Below are positions 36,862-50,436 of a stretch of DNA of 64,000 nt, piece by piece. The translations under genes were made by a program, and so were the position numbers. The stretch comes from Serinus canaria (lineage: Eukaryota > Chordata > Aves > Passeriformes > Fringillidae): positions 13,951,501 to 14,015,500 of the forward strand of contig NC_066333.1 of NCBI RefSeq assembly GCF_022539315.1, given 5' to 3'. Below the pieces are notes generated by a model that did not search any database, had not been told where the DNA came from, and saw only the letters and a list, made by a program, of their open reading frames with translations. Numbering within the stretch: the stretch's first letter is position 1; each line of letters starts with the position of its first letter.

Positions 36862-36920
36862 ATTAACAACTTAAGACCAAATTAAATTAACAACTTAAAA
36901 CCAAATGTTGAACAACTTAG
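36862..36920. repeat. 24-bp AT-rich tandem repeat, about 2.5 copies
   Basis: ATTAACAACTTAAGACCAAA is followed 24 bp later by the same with one change. A third partial copy (AACAACTTAGG) follows. It lies 450 bp left of a MIR-like relic. Confidence 0.8.
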
Positions 36921-37369
36921 GATTCAAATGTTTCTATATGAGTCTGAGGCAAAAACTGGACATTCTTCTGGGACAGAGGTGTAAAGTGCTTTAAAAACAC
37001 ATGCTAGTTATTAAATGATATCTAGCACTAAAATTCATCAGATATATTATTAGTTCCTTATAATCTAAAACTATACAAAAAAAGAAAACATGTAAATACC
37101 TGAGTGATAGCTGAGGCTGAGACCAGGGGTATCTATCACATCAGGAATTCCTACTGGCGCACTGCTGAAGGGATCACAGAAACAAGGGGATGTTCCAAGG
37201 GCAGGACAGACGTCCTGGGTTTGAGGACAGAGACCTGTGGGAGCAGCCAGTGGTTAACAGGCTGTGTGCAGTCTGAAGGGAGTTTTATTTCAGCCATCCT
37301 GGAATGCCCCCTTGGTTTGTCCCTTATCATAAAACCTATCAGGTGGCTTGGGCAGGCTCTGGAGCACAG

Positions 37370-37515
37370 CCTGGGACACAGGCCTGCTGTGATGCTGCAA
37401 ATCTTTGTGCCTCACTTTACCCATTGATTAGGATGATAGCCTTCCCAAACTGTTGTGGTGATTAATTATTAATGTTAGTAAAGCATTTTGAAGATGAGGA
37501 GTGCTACATGCTGGC
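37370..37515 (+). mobile_element. Ancient MIR-like (CORE-SINE) relic
   Basis: TGTGCCTCACTTTACCCATT, then GTTGTGGTGATTAATTATTAA, GTAAAGCATTTTGAAGATGA and GTGCTACATGCTGG line up with the relic at 35.7 kb in the same order and direction. It is more diverged. Confidence 0.65.
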
Positions 37516-40500
37516 AAAGGGCTTAATTACCTCAGCCTCATGATTAAATTTTTATATTTACATAATGAACCAGCCACGGAAGAGGTGCAGAGATGGTCTC
37601 TCCTGGCGTTCAGATTCTTGTAGCTCAGTTATCCCTGCCATTATCGCTATCTAAGTTGAATCAAATCCCCTTTTCCATGGGGAATCTGCCTTTGGAGTGA
37701 GCAAAGCCCACATGCTCCATGTGAGACTCCTGACATGGCAAACAGCCACGGCACCTTGGCTAATTTCAGTCCCTGCCCATGAAACTCACCTCACCCAGAA
37801 CTTGTTTCAACTTCTCCAGCTGTTCTTGGCATGTGTTGAGATTTCATAAAGTTGATGCCATCAACTCCCACACATATGGCAAGGCAGAGTGAGAGAGAAA
37901 ACCCACACACAGTAACTAATATATAGGGAGAAGAGGCATTTGCATGGGAGAGCACAAACACGAGGCTTTTCTCTCTGGCTCCTGGCTGCTAGTGCTGAGA
38001 TGCAGAGGGATATGCAGATGGGGAGGGTGACTCAGAGAGCCCTTGCCAGTGCAGAACTCCAGGAAGACACTTGGTGCTTCCAGCTGGGCCATCATTCATG
38101 CTGGTGCTCAGAGGGGTCATTTTCACTGCTGCCCACCCAGCCTGCAGCAGGGTCAGTCCCTGGCCGGCTCCTGGCTGGGCACGGGGACAAGGCAGCTGCT
38201 CCCTGGCACTCTGCTGAGGAGGGTCCAGGGTGGCACATGGCTGGGCCACTGTGGGAGCTCTGGTTCACAAAAAAAATCCCCTCTTGGAGTTAGTTTTGCT
38301 GAGACCTTTTGCCTGTGATACAGAAGGTTTGTTCTCCTTGTGGGTCCTTTTCCTTTTCCTTTGGAGGCAAGTGCATAATTTTTCAAAGTTTCAATGAAAC
38401 TCATTTTCAATCCATAATTCATTATCAAGATGACACCCAATTATTATCAATTTACACTCTCAGGCAAGTTAGGAAGAGTCTGGAAAATGCAGGCAAAGGA
38501 GAGTTTGGTGACAAGCACAGAGTGCAGGCAATAACACCCATTTCCATAGGCACCTTCAGATCTGGGCACTTTTCCAGGGGAATCCATGCTTGTCTCCTAG
38601 AGACAACTTCAGGAGAGGCAGAGGGGTTTTTTCAGCACTGAGCACTCACAGCAAACTTTTTCTTGGGAATTAGATCTGCCAGTTACAGGGCAGCAAGTTG
38701 GGGTACAGGGGGCAGAGCCAGACTGGGACCGACACCAGCACTCAGCACAGCCCAGGGGGATGAACCTCAGGCCCCCCTGCTCCCTCAGCCCCCAGGGCAG
38801 GGGTGTGAATGGGCCCTGGACACGCTGGCTCTGTGGGATGAGGCACTTGGCAGTGCCCTCCCTTGCCAGTGTCCCCAGCTGAGATGAGAATCTCTCCTGG
38901 AGCTCCTCAGCCCCGTGCACCTGCCCTGCAGTGGGACCTGGGCTCTGCAGTCACTTCCTTAGTCACTAATGGGCTGCACACTTAGAAAGCATTTAAATCT
39001 CTTTATAGTGATTGAAAGACTGCACGGAGATTTTTGCTAATTAGCTGATTGCATACCCAGTGAGCCCTGCATCCTGGGGTTTATTGGACACCAAGTACCA
39101 GGCTTTCCTTTTCCTCTTCTATTTATATTCTCTGCTCAAATGAAAACCACAAATCTTTCCAGGTGACCTGTTTATTAAGTGAATTTAGAGCACTTAACAT
39201 TTGCATTTATTAATTTTCTAGAAAAACTGGTATTACTAGTTACTGAGAACTAACTGCTATCTCAGATTTCACTGGATACCAGCTGCAGTTCTTGGTAATA
39301 AGACTTTGGTGATGATTAAGCCAATGCTGTGATTTTTCAGTGGCACCTGTATCCAGCTCCAGCTTTGCAGTGACCTGCGAGGACTCAGCACCTCGGACAA
39401 CACCTCCACAGCCCCTGGGCACAGATGAAGTAAATGCAGAAGTCTGTGTGAGCAGATTGCTCCAGAGAGCAGCTGTTGGTGGGACCTGGGTGTGCATCCG
39501 CTCTGAGCCCTGGGAGCAGGGAGGGGATGGCACCCTGGAACTGCTGTAAGAATTGCACGCTCCAGCAGAACCCCAGAGCCAAGTCCTAAAGCTGCTCATG
39601 TCCCAGTACATGAACATGATCTGGCTGTATTTTTAGGGAGAATGTTTGGGTTTCTGAGCTCAGGCCCTGGGTTCTGAGATGCCCTTTTCTGAAGAAGAAT
39701 CTGTGTTACCCCCTTCCCAGGCTGGGACTCACAGACCCCTCCACGCTCTGGAGTTTTGTTCTGCATTTCCGTGGTTGCATGATCAGAAATGCTCTTTCAG
39801 TAATTTCATCTCATTTCTTTTCAGTAATGACAGATCTTTTCTCTTGACAAAACCACCTTTATATTCCTGTACTGGGTCACTGTTAACTCTTCTACACTCT
39901 ACATAATAACACTGGAGATATTTTGTAGATAGGCTTTCTGCCAGTCTCCTTCATAAAAATGAATTACATCTGGAGCAGGTAGGAACTTGGAACAATTCCT
40001 ACCTCCCAGGTAAAATAACTCATCTGATGCACAGACATACCATGAATCCTGCACAGACTGAAAAGCCTGGGAAGGTGGAAGAAAATTTTTCTAATTCATA
40101 GCTGAATTTCTTCTGATGAAGGACATGTACAACCAACGACAAGAAAACAAATGATTGTTCTGATTATTCTTCACTGTAGGAATAATTGGTAACATTGTTC
40201 TTCTTGGCAAAGATGAATAGTTGGAACCAGACTATTTCACAGAGACAAAATATCCACAGGGAGAGATTTTTGAGGCAGTCATAGGATGCACCCTACAGAG
40301 TGTGATTCTCATGACATTAAAGCTGTGCTAATGGTGCTGCGATTCACTTCTAATGAAGAGAGAAACGGACCTGATAAACACAGCACAAATGTTCTGTGGA
40401 AAGGACAATAAAAATATCACATCTCGGGCAAGGTCTGCCTCTCACTGAAGCCAAAAGGGTTGGATTTATTGAACTTATCCAAAACAGGAAAAAGAATTTA

Positions 40501-43500
40501 TGAGCGTGAAGGACGAAGAAACACTGCTGTGAGTCCGAGCCACTGAATAACTCCATACCACAGAAGAGATCCCCCAGCGTTTTGCAATAGTAGCTGTTGT
40601 GTTACTTTGTGGAATTTTCTGATCCTTTGATAATGTTTCCTCCTTTTAACAGCAAAATCCACACTGCTTCTTGAAAGCTTTTAGAATATTTTTCCTTATG
40701 CTTTTATCCTAGGCAAGGCAGGACCACACTTGGTATTTAGGACAGGGAGCTGGCAATCTGGATTCTTTTCAGCTTTGTCACTACCCCGTGGTATGACTTT
40801 GATCTCCTCATTGTACAGCTCCACTCGGAGAAGCCCTGGGGAGGCTCCTGTGCCTCAGAAAGGGCCCTGGCTGTGCCACCAAGGGCACCCCTGGCAAACC
40901 TGGCACTGCCAGCTCCCAGCCTGGCAAAGCCCACTGCTGCTGCAGGGGCTCCTGGAGCCGTGCTGGGGCTGCTCAGGGTTATCTGTGTGTGGTGCTTCCC
41001 CTCCCTCTGCCATCTCCACGGGGTTGTAGCCCCACAGCTTTGGCTCCACTCACCTCCCCCCAAGGGCGGGCAAAGCAAGCGTTTATTTAGAAACAATTAA
41101 AATTGAACATTTAGATACTAGACTGGGAGGAAGTAAACAAGTAAAATGTAAAGTAAACAAATATAAAATATTTCGATTCTGGCTTCAGTTTTGCAACCAG
41201 AGGCCAGTCTTTTAAACGCTGTCCCCTGGAATCTCAAAGAAAGCTCACATGCTCAAGGCTGGCATCCACTGGTCCCAGGCTGAATATACACTGTGCTCCA
41301 ACCTTCCTTGGACAGCCCTTTGAAGTTCTCCACTCTTCTATTTCCTAAAATTAGGTTTTAGAATATAAATGGGTCTCTAATTGACTTTTACCAAAGCCAG
41401 CAGCAATGGATGTTTTAGCAGTGGTTCCTCTGGGTTTAGACCTAATTGACCAGAAGGTGTGTGACCTCTGTAAATACACCTCTGGCCCTTCCTGGGAGCC
41501 AGGTGCCTTATTATTTCTGCCTTCCTCCTAGCCAGCCTGCTGGCTACTGCTTCCCACCCACTCTGAGCTGCTCCCTTTGTTCCTTTATAGAGTTATTAGT
41601 CTTATTCAAGACACTGCTTACACACAGATTCTATTAACTTTTGGCTTGTGGTGTTACCAGTTTCCTACAGAGACCTGACTGTGCTGCTCTGTGTGAATGG
41701 AGATTATTGATTGCTGACCCTTGCTCTGACAGGACTTGTTGGGAATGCAGTAATTCCTCAGCTTCATCCCCTCTCCCAGTTTCAGGGTAAAATTCTGAAA
41801 ACCCCTCAGAAAGCCTTCACTTTTACTGCCTGCCTTGAAAGGAGTCCCTGAGCACCTCGAGGTTCTGTTGGCCCTGCTTGATGTTGGGAGCTTTGTTTGA
41901 GGTGAGGCAGCTGCCCCTGGGTACCTCGGGGGCCCTGACTGCTGGGACCTGGGGTGCTTGCTCTGGGGGAGGAACAGCCTGGAAACAACAAGCTAAATAA
42001 AAACATGGGCTTTTTGTAAATGCCTTCAACTTTAAAATGGGACTTTCAGTTTCTAAAGGCTGGCAGGGAGTTAGTTTTGAGTCAGTCTTTGTGTGGTCAT
42101 TTTCATTCTGGAATGAGAGTGTTCTTGCACAGAATTACACTAAAATGTGTTGTCAAGAGACATTGTCTTTTGTTTCCATGAGTTTGCAAATATTCCCAAA
42201 CAAGTTTGATGTAAGCCAGAGTGTCCCAGCTTTTATCTTGCCGAATAAAAGCTTCTCCCTGAGCACCAGGAGCCCTGGGCTGGCCGGGAGCTCTGGAAGG
42301 AGCACATTCCTGACCTGCCAGTGCCAGGCTCTGTGCCACAGCCCCACAGAGGTGGTTTGCAGCTGCTTCGGGGGGCCTCCTGTAGTGCTGCCATGTCGTG
42401 ATGAGACTTTAATGAACTTTCTGAGCTGCCTGAATTCCTCTGATGAGGGGCATTATATGTGTACAGTTTGTTTGTATTGTTGCCTAATTATGAGCAGCTA
42501 TTAAGACTTCACACCTACAATTTGTATTCACAATTTGTAAAATTCTCTTGCCTGGAGTTCTCTGCTACTGCTGCCAACAAGGCACACAGCAAATCTTATT
42601 CTTTCCCCCAGTGCCACCGAACAAAGCTCCTCATCAGCCTCCTGCCAGCAGCACAAAGGCCCAGAGCCGAAGGTGCTGACTGGAAGCCACCGTGGCTTAC
42701 GTGTCCCCGAGCAGGGCTTGTCCCCACCTCAGCCCAGAGAATGCCATGACAGTGCCCAGGCTGTGCCCAGCACACAGCACCAGGCCTGGTCCTGCAGATG
42801 CCCAGGGCAGGAGGGGCTGGCCCGGGCACTGCCCGCAGCCCTGCAGAAAATGAGTGGTGTGGGGCATTCCTGTACTTACTCAATCCTGCTCTCCCAGGTA
42901 CCAGCAGCTGCCAGCGACTTTCCCAGGAGCTGGCACTGTTTAGGGCTGTGCTGTGTTCCAAGCTCCAGTCCTAATCCATTTAACTGTGTCCATACACACC
43001 CTGAAGTGTTTTGTGCAGTGGGGAACACACTGAGCACATTCACACACAGCCAATCTGCACTTGAGCTGCACTTTAAAAACACGGCTTTGGAAACTGTTCT
43101 CCTGGGGAAGGATAAAGCCAATGCTATTTTTTTTTTTGAGCTTTTCTGCTGTGCTATTAGGTTGGGTGGGGCTGGGCAGCCCTGAGCAGGAGGGAGCAGC
43201 AGGAAGGAGCAGTCAGTCCAGCTGTTAATGGCACTGTTTGGGAGCTCCCAGTGCCACAGCAGCCCGAGCACACATGCCTTACCCAAGCGTGGCACTTACT
43301 CATGGCAGTGCTGACCTGGAGCCACAGGGACTGACCGGGGGCTCTGGGCTGTGTTGGTGATTTTGGTGCCGATTGTGTACGTTGTGATCAGAGTCAGAGG
43401 CAAACCAGAGCATGGCAGCATTGTTTGGACAAACAGAACAGCACCAGTCCTTCCCTTGTGGATGCATCTCCTGGAAAATGCTCCTTTTCTGACTCTGCTG

Positions 43501-46500
43501 GGGAGTTTTGCAACAGTATCTAGGAAATATATTCCAATGGGAATGCCTCCAAATGGTGACTATAACATGAGTATAAAGTATTGTAATAAATTAATTGACT
43601 TTGGGTTTTTTAGCTAGAAAAATAAACCCTGGCTCATGTTGTTTGAGTGAAACTCAATTCAGCACAGGCAACATCAAGAGCACAAGCAGGATAAAAACTA
43701 CCACACAGTAAATCAAAGAACAAGAAAAGTACAAGGCTATTAATGCTTTACTATAACATTCCTCACAGCCTCTCTGCACTGTGGATAACTGCAAGCCAAC
43801 ATTTTTCAACTGTCCTAAAGTATGTGAAATGTAAATGTTTAGAAGAATGTTTTTGTGCCAAGCTGAGAGTGATCATAAACATCAGCTTCTAATAGAAACA
43901 TTTTCAAAAGATGCTCTCTGTGCTGCCAGCTTTTGAGAGCAACACCATGTAAATTAGGTCGGAGTCTCCTTGGATTCCTGACACTCCATTGCTGCCTTTT
44001 AATTGCCAAAAATTGTTGGATTGATGCTGTGTTTGAACTTAAAGTATGAACTGCAACTGTGTTAAATATGCTGCTTAAATGTCGTGTGGATAAACAATAA
44101 ATCACCTGTCTGGGGTTTGTTTGGGGGACAGGCCTAAAGGAAATCTGGAGGGGAAAGAAGCCCTGTTCTAATTCTGACCCTTTATTTCTGTGGCATCACG
44201 AGTGTGCCTGGTGCTGTGCTGCCAGGTGGGGTTTTTGGGCTGGATCACTGTGCCATGCTAATGATACACCAGGAGCAAAGCGTGACTTACTGCTGAGTGC
44301 AGCCACTCCACCCTGCCCAGCAGGGAGGGACAGTGCCCTGCCACCTGCACGTGCTGAAACTGAAACCCTGGCTCGGGCAGCACTCTGCTCCTTCTCAGCA
44401 ACCTCCTCCATGGCTTATCATCAGAGGATCTCAGCCAGAATGTTCAAATCGAGGAAAATGAAAAAGCCTTGGGAACTGTAACCAATTTCAGCTGTCTGGT
44501 TTGGTTATAGCATCCCAAAATTGCAAACAAATTCACATTTTGTAAGTGAAATATTTTAGCTTTGGGATTTAGAGTTTCCATTGTACTTTAGTGCTTAATT
44601 ATATTTTAAAAACCCTTAAAGGGAAATGAAATATTTGGATCAATGTATCAAATGTCTTTTTTGTCACTGCTGCCAGTGAATCCAATTTAGTATCTTGCTA
44701 GAAACAGAGCCATCTCTGATCACAACTCAGAGCATCTCCTTGTAGAATCAGTGTTCATATTCTTCCACTTCCCATCATCCATGACAGCAGATGGTCAGTG
44801 ATGACCTGAGGGTTAGACGTGTCTGGTTATTAGTGGATCGTGGTTACAGATCTTTGCAGGCTCTATTTTGATAAAAGCCTTGAAATAACTTCAGAAAAGT
44901 CTGGTTTTAGGTAAACTTTCCAGGTTTTATGTACAGCCTGCCACTTGTTTGGAAGCAATGTAAAAGGGGATGTTGAGAGGCAGAGGGGGCAGCTGTGGGT
45001 GCTGAGCCCAGGTACTCAGAGCAGGTTTGGATCCCTCCCTGCTGAAATAGCAGAGCACAGAAGTGCAGCCCTGGCATTTCATTCTCCAGAGCAGCCACAG
45101 GTTTTTAGTTCGTCCTTCTCTTGGTTTCTGTGTCGGTGCTTTGGGATGTTCCCATGGACAGCCTGCCTGTGGAGCTGTGGCAGGCAGGACAGTGCAGGGC
45201 CCTGTCCCCAAAACCCTCTGGGAACAGCTGAACCTGACTGTAAAGCTGATGGGGAAAGCCAGGAGGAAACACTCTGCACTATAAGCAGGAGAGGTGCTCA
45301 ACAGGTGCAAAGACACTGCTTGAATTAATTCCCCCTTTTTACTGTTTTGATTGCTAAAGAAACAAAAATGATCTTTAGATGGAGTTGGCACCTGTGTCAA
45401 AGAAAGAGATCCCAAGAGTGAGCAGGAGAGGGCCGGGGAGCAGTCAAGCCTCACAGCATGGGAGGATGGGAAAAGGACTGAAGAGCAGGGAATAAGAGGA
45501 TGTGGGATGTGAGCTGTGCTCACAATGAAATCACTGGGAATTCTGCCATGGAAGCAGAACTGAGCTGTTCTTTCAGGTATGAAAAGTACTGTGAATGACA
45601 AACTGAACTCCCATTAAGAGGTTAGGACAGGAAGCTGTTTTCTTCCAGGGATGAGCCAGGAAGCTGCAAAAGCTGTGTCCCTAAATTTGTGTGTTCAAGC
45701 CAAGCCTTGACAGAAGCCTTGCTTTCAGCATCCCCTGAGGGTGTCCTTTAATTCCCATTCCTATCTTTCACAGTCCTTCCACCTCTCCCTTGATTTCTAC
45801 TGGCCTTCCTTCTCTTTTCCATCTGCTCAAGGACTGCAATCTGAAGCACACAGGAGTCAAGGGTGTCTTTGCATTGTCTTTGAATCAGAGCGGGGAGGTC
45901 ACAGTTCTTAGGTTTATAATCTGTTTTGCAGATGAATCAGGATATTTTGCTATTGTTTTGATTTGAGCCTCAGAAAGCCCTGGAAATAACACAAGCAGCA
46001 AACAGATAAAACAAGGTTCGTGCCAATGGGACAACCAAAATATGTCATCCCAATACAAACAGGGCTTGGTGCAGAACTAGGAACGAAGGCTAAGCATTCC
46101 CTCCTTGTGCTTTTACCACTCCATCGTGCAAACCCCCCCAAATTATCATAAAATTGTGCAAAGAGTAACAGCCAGCAGAGACCAGCTCTGCCTGGCTCCT
46201 GAGAGCCTGCCAAGGCTGTTGGGGTAGAGAGGCAAGGAACACACAATTCATTTTGAGAAGGTTTTTTCCTCCTCTTTTTGTCGTCTTCTTTGTGGTGGTT
46301 TGTGAAATGCTGGGAAGGAGCAGGACAATGAAGGGGAAACGTTCCAAGGAAGCCAGGCTGCTCCATGCCATTGCCCAAGCAGCACCCAGTGTACCAACCA
46401 CGGAGTGTGGGACACACATGGGGACTGCATTCTGCTGGCAGGAGGCCTCCCTTCCCCTCTGAATCACAGAGCAGAGACAGGGCAGAGAATCAGAGCCTCT

Positions 46501-47093
46501 CCGTGCCTGGCTGGGCTCTCCCTCACTCCAGCACAAATGCAGGTGCAAAGTTATCAAGTCCAGAATTTTTTTGCACAATTTAGAGCCATAAAATGGAAGC
46601 TGCCTCTGAGCACTTGGCTCGTCCTCTCTTGCAAGTTTGGGCCAGATGAAAAAGAGGACTTAAGCACTTACAATTCCATAGGTTACTCCCTGCTCAGGAT
46701 AACATTTCTTCCAGTAGCAGCAGCTTTATGTCTGGACATGCCCAGAGCTGCTGGGATCTGAGCAGCTCAGTGCAGAGTTCCCAGCTGAAACCCACTGGGA
46801 TCCTCGGAGGAGGAAGGACAGCCAGCTCAGGGACATTCCAGACCTGGAGCACAGCAGCAGGAGCAGTCCCCTCCCAGGGTGCAGGGGCAGGAGCAGCCTG
46901 CTCGGGCTGCAGGGCTTGGGCTGCACTGAAAGCTCAGCACAGGGACAGTCCTGGGCTCTGCTGTCAGGGCAGCTGGGGCTGTCCAGGAGAACAGTCATCC
47001 CTCCAGGAGTGAGACAGGGAATCTGAACGTTTCCAGCCCAAAGAAACAAAAACTCCAGGCCCTTTCAAGGAAAACACAAATGTAGTGAATTAG
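37516..47093. other. Intergenic, no gene seen
   Basis: This is unique sequence. 39000-39240, 43560-44120 and 44440-44900 are AT-rich with homeodomain-like TAATTAG words (for example near 39038). No recognisable protein was found on either strand. Confidence 0.65.
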
Positions 47094-47155
47094 AACAAAA
47101 CCAAAACAAAACCAGAAAAACAACCAACCAGAAAAACACACCACCAAAAAACTGA
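47094..47155. repeat. A/C-rich low-complexity tract
   Basis: ACAAAACC and GAAAAACA words repeat across about 60 bp. No element is recognisable at either end. Confidence 0.75.
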
Positions 47156-48179
47156 AGAAACCACAGTTATTCTGCTGGCTAATATCATGAAGACATGATG
47201 GTACTTGCAGCTTCCTGCTTGGACCTGGCTTGCTCCAAAGTTATTTTGTGTGTTAATCCTGTGGTTTAGATGATGAAGATTAGGTCTGAGTGAGCTGGTT
47301 CAGATAAAAGGGGGAAAGGCAGCAACCAAACCTTCACCCAAACTCCAACCTAAACTTTTCTAAGCTTTAAATAAAATCAAAAAAGTATTAACTTTTCTTC
47401 CTTATTCCTTTGTTTTGCCATTAAGATTTTATTTGTAGGTACTGTTATTCATCAGCTACAGTTATTCATTCAAAGCTTTGGAAGTCACAGTGCTACGAGG
47501 AGGAGAGCTCTTACCCCTGCAAACACAAAAACACACATTCCAGGTTCACAAAAATGTGTTTCTGCTGCCTCTCCTGAGCTTGGCTTTTTAATGGAACTGG
47601 GATTTTTATTCCTACTTACTGCTTCCAGTGTAACTGCCACCATACCATGCAAGTTTCTTCCCAGTTTTGGTTTCTGTGCATCTTGGCCTGGAATGTTCAG
47701 TTACAGATTTCCTGATAAAGATCCCAGCTGACAGCCAGCAATTTGGCCAATGTTCCTCAAATAAATAAGAGTATAAAATCGTGTTCCAAAATCTAGGCAG
47801 AAATGAGTGATTGATTCTCAAAAAAATCCCCAAATCCAAAACTAAACAAACAAGAGCTGCCTGCTGCTTGGCAATGTTGAAAATTAAATTAATACTATGT
47901 TCTTTTGCTTTACTACGTAATAATTTCAGTACCTATTTTTAAATGGTTGCCTCAGCCAATAGCACACTTTAGTGCTTGATTAGCACATATTTGGCACACA
48001 GAGCACCAGGGAAAAACACACTTGCTGCATTTATTCTCAAGCTGAGCCACTCTCTGCAGATGTCAAACACACACATAACAGAGGCAGCGTTTGCCCCTGG
48101 GCGAGGGCACTGGGTGTCCTGCTCCAGCTCTTGTAGCTCCTGGCCCCATCCTCGTGCTGCTGGGTCCTGCCAGGTCCTG
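47156..48179. other. Intergenic, no gene seen
   Basis: This is AT-rich unique sequence leading into the 18-bp minisatellite. Confidence 0.65.
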
Positions 48180-48556
48180 GCAGCTCTGGGGTGCTGGGCA
48201 GCTCTGGGGTCCTGGGCAGCCCTGGGGTGCTGGGCAGCTCTGGGTTCCTGGGCAGCTCTGGGTTCCTGGCAGCTCTGGGTTCCTGGGCAGCTCTGGGGTG
48301 CTGGGCAGCCCTGGGTGCTGGGCAGTTCTGGGTTCCTGGCAGCTCTGGGTTCCTGGCAGCTCTGGGTTCCTGGGCAGCTCTGGGGTCCTGGGCAGCCCTG
48401 GGGTGCTGGCAGCTCTGGGTTCCTGGCAGCTCTGGGGTCCTGGCAGCTCTGGGTTCCTGGCAGCTCTGGGGTCCTGGCAGCTCTGGGTTTCTGGGCAGCT
48501 CTGGGTTCCTGGCAGCTCTGGGGTCCTGGCAGCTCTGGGTTCCTGGCAGCCCTGTG
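48180..48556. repeat. 18-bp minisatellite, 22 copies
   Basis: The unit is GGCAGCTCTGGGTTCCTG, with GGGTGCTG and GGGTCCTG variants and a 1-bp length change in many copies. I count 22 CAGCTCT/CAGCCCT starts. GGG runs on the plus strand give G-quadruplex potential. Several long frames on both strands cross it because the unit lacks stops and is near a multiple of three. Confidence 0.97.
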
Positions 48557-50296
48557 CACACACTGTGGGCTTGGCTGCACGGGGGCTGGGCTGCAGGAGT
48601 GCTGACATGGACCCCTCTGTGCAGAGAATGCACTTTGCCTTGGTGCAGTCCATGGAAGCAGAGCCAGCCCAGGAAAACCCACGGGTCTGTCCCATGAGGG
48701 GTCCAAACCCCACGAGGGAGGAGCTGTGGGGCCAGGTCACCACTCAGCTCCTCACAAGGCAGCTGCACCTCGGCCTTCCATCGAGCAGGCACAGAAATGA
48801 GATGGTCAGACTGGAGCCTGGCTGTCACTCTGTGTCACTGGCAAGAGCAAGTGCCTTCAAAAAGGGGCTGAGCTCCCAAATGGTAAGGAAATGAGGATTC
48901 TAACAGCTCAGTAGGATCAATCCAAGCCCTCCAGCCCTAAAGCTGGGTAGAGTGTCACAGGAGGGTGCAAGGCTGTGGGAAGGGCTGTGTGGAGACTGCT
49001 GCTCACACCTGCAATCCCTGATCTTGGGTGGGCACGAAGGAGGGAGCTGCTTGCTGTGCCAGCTGCTCTTTGTGCAGTGCTTCGCTCAGGAAATATTGCA
49101 AATGGGAAGAGTGAGCCAGCTGCAGGGAGTGACTTCCATCTTTGCAACCAGAGAGCCTTTGTTTCACATTTGAACTTTCTGAGTGCTTATTCTAATTCAA
49201 CCACAGAATCTTCTGAGAGTTCAGCAGTCACTAATTAAGACCTGCAACAATTTATCTGTGGTTGATCCGTGCACTTGGCAGCTTTTGCTTCAGAGGGACT
49301 GAGCCCTGCAAGTGTCAGTGCTGGGGATGTCCCCCAGAGGAGCACAGGGACCAACCAACTGCACACCTTGAACTCCCTTGCCCCTTCCTAGCTGGCAATG
49401 CTTCTGTGTGGCCTCATATTTAGGGTGAACACAAATAACCCACTTCAAAAATAAACTGCCCTAGGAAGTGTCTTTGAAAACTTTTAATGCCAAATTACAA
49501 AAACATAACATGCAAATGTAAATAATTTCCTCTGCAATGAATGCTGGAAATAAAGAAGTGGTATAAACAATAGGGAATTGGACAGGTCTGGTTTATTTCC
49601 CTTCCTCCTCCATCTCCCCCACAGTGTGATTTAATAAATATTAATGAAAAAGAGAAGGAGTAACACTTATCTATTAATTTTTCTGCCTTTATTTTCTGAT
49701 CCTGCCTAATTTAAGTGTTTTGGGGTTACATTTAGTCATTTATATGGTTGTTTGAACCTTTTATTAGCCATGATTCATTGTGCATATCAGCACAGCATGG
49801 AGCTCATGCCTTCAGTGTGTGTGTGTTCCACGATGCTCAGTTATCTGCCTGCCCCAAGCTATCCAAAGGGATGGATTTGCATGGACACTGTTCCCCTGTG
49901 GAAGAGAATGCCAGGAATGACCGGTCTGGTACTACCTGCCCAGGTGAGCTTCCATTCAAATAACGCACATGCCACCAAAACAATTCAGATCAAAGCTCTG
50001 CCTTTCAACAGAATTCAAATGGAAGGACTTCTAAAGCAATTTTAGCAGTTGGCTTTACAAATGAACTTATGTCAGCTGCTCTGTATGATGAGTGACTAAA
50101 TTACTCCTGTATCTAATCTTATCTCACTATCTGTCTGTCTGTTTTTCAGCATTTCAGTGCCCATCACTGCATTATCCAGGCGCCACCATAAGATTAAGAA
50201 GCTCTGCAGTGACATTCTCAGCATGGTCTGTTCAAAGGTCATTAGCAGAGCCTTTCATTCTGGAGAAGCCCAGAGGAGGGCACGGAAGTGAGCCAC
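48557..50296. other. Intergenic, no gene seen
   Basis: This is unique sequence, AT-rich from 49400 to 50150. Confidence 0.65.
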
Positions 50297-50436
50297 AGAA
50301 GGAGAGGAAAAGGAAAAGGAAAAGGAAAAGGAAAAGGAAAAGGAAAAGGAAAAGGAAAAGGAAAAGGAAAAGGAAAAGGACAAAGGACAGGAAAAGGAAA
50401 AGGAAACAGGAAAAGGAAACAGGAAAAGAAAACGGA
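50297..50436. repeat. Homopurine (AAAAGG)n tract
   Basis: The plus strand is pure purine for 84 nt (50297-50380), with about 12.5 uninterrupted AAAAGG units from 50306. Imperfect AGGAAACAGG units follow to about 50436. A homopurine mirror repeat of this length can form intramolecular triplex (H-DNA). Lys-Arg frames through it are artefacts. A C-rich, CpG-containing stretch follows. Confidence 0.97.

Noticed and set aside
47969..48894. Frames of 168-267 residues on both strands with SCQEPRAA or SSGFLAAL repeats
   Set aside because: They arise from the 18-bp minisatellite. All frames are similarly open, which a real gene would not show.
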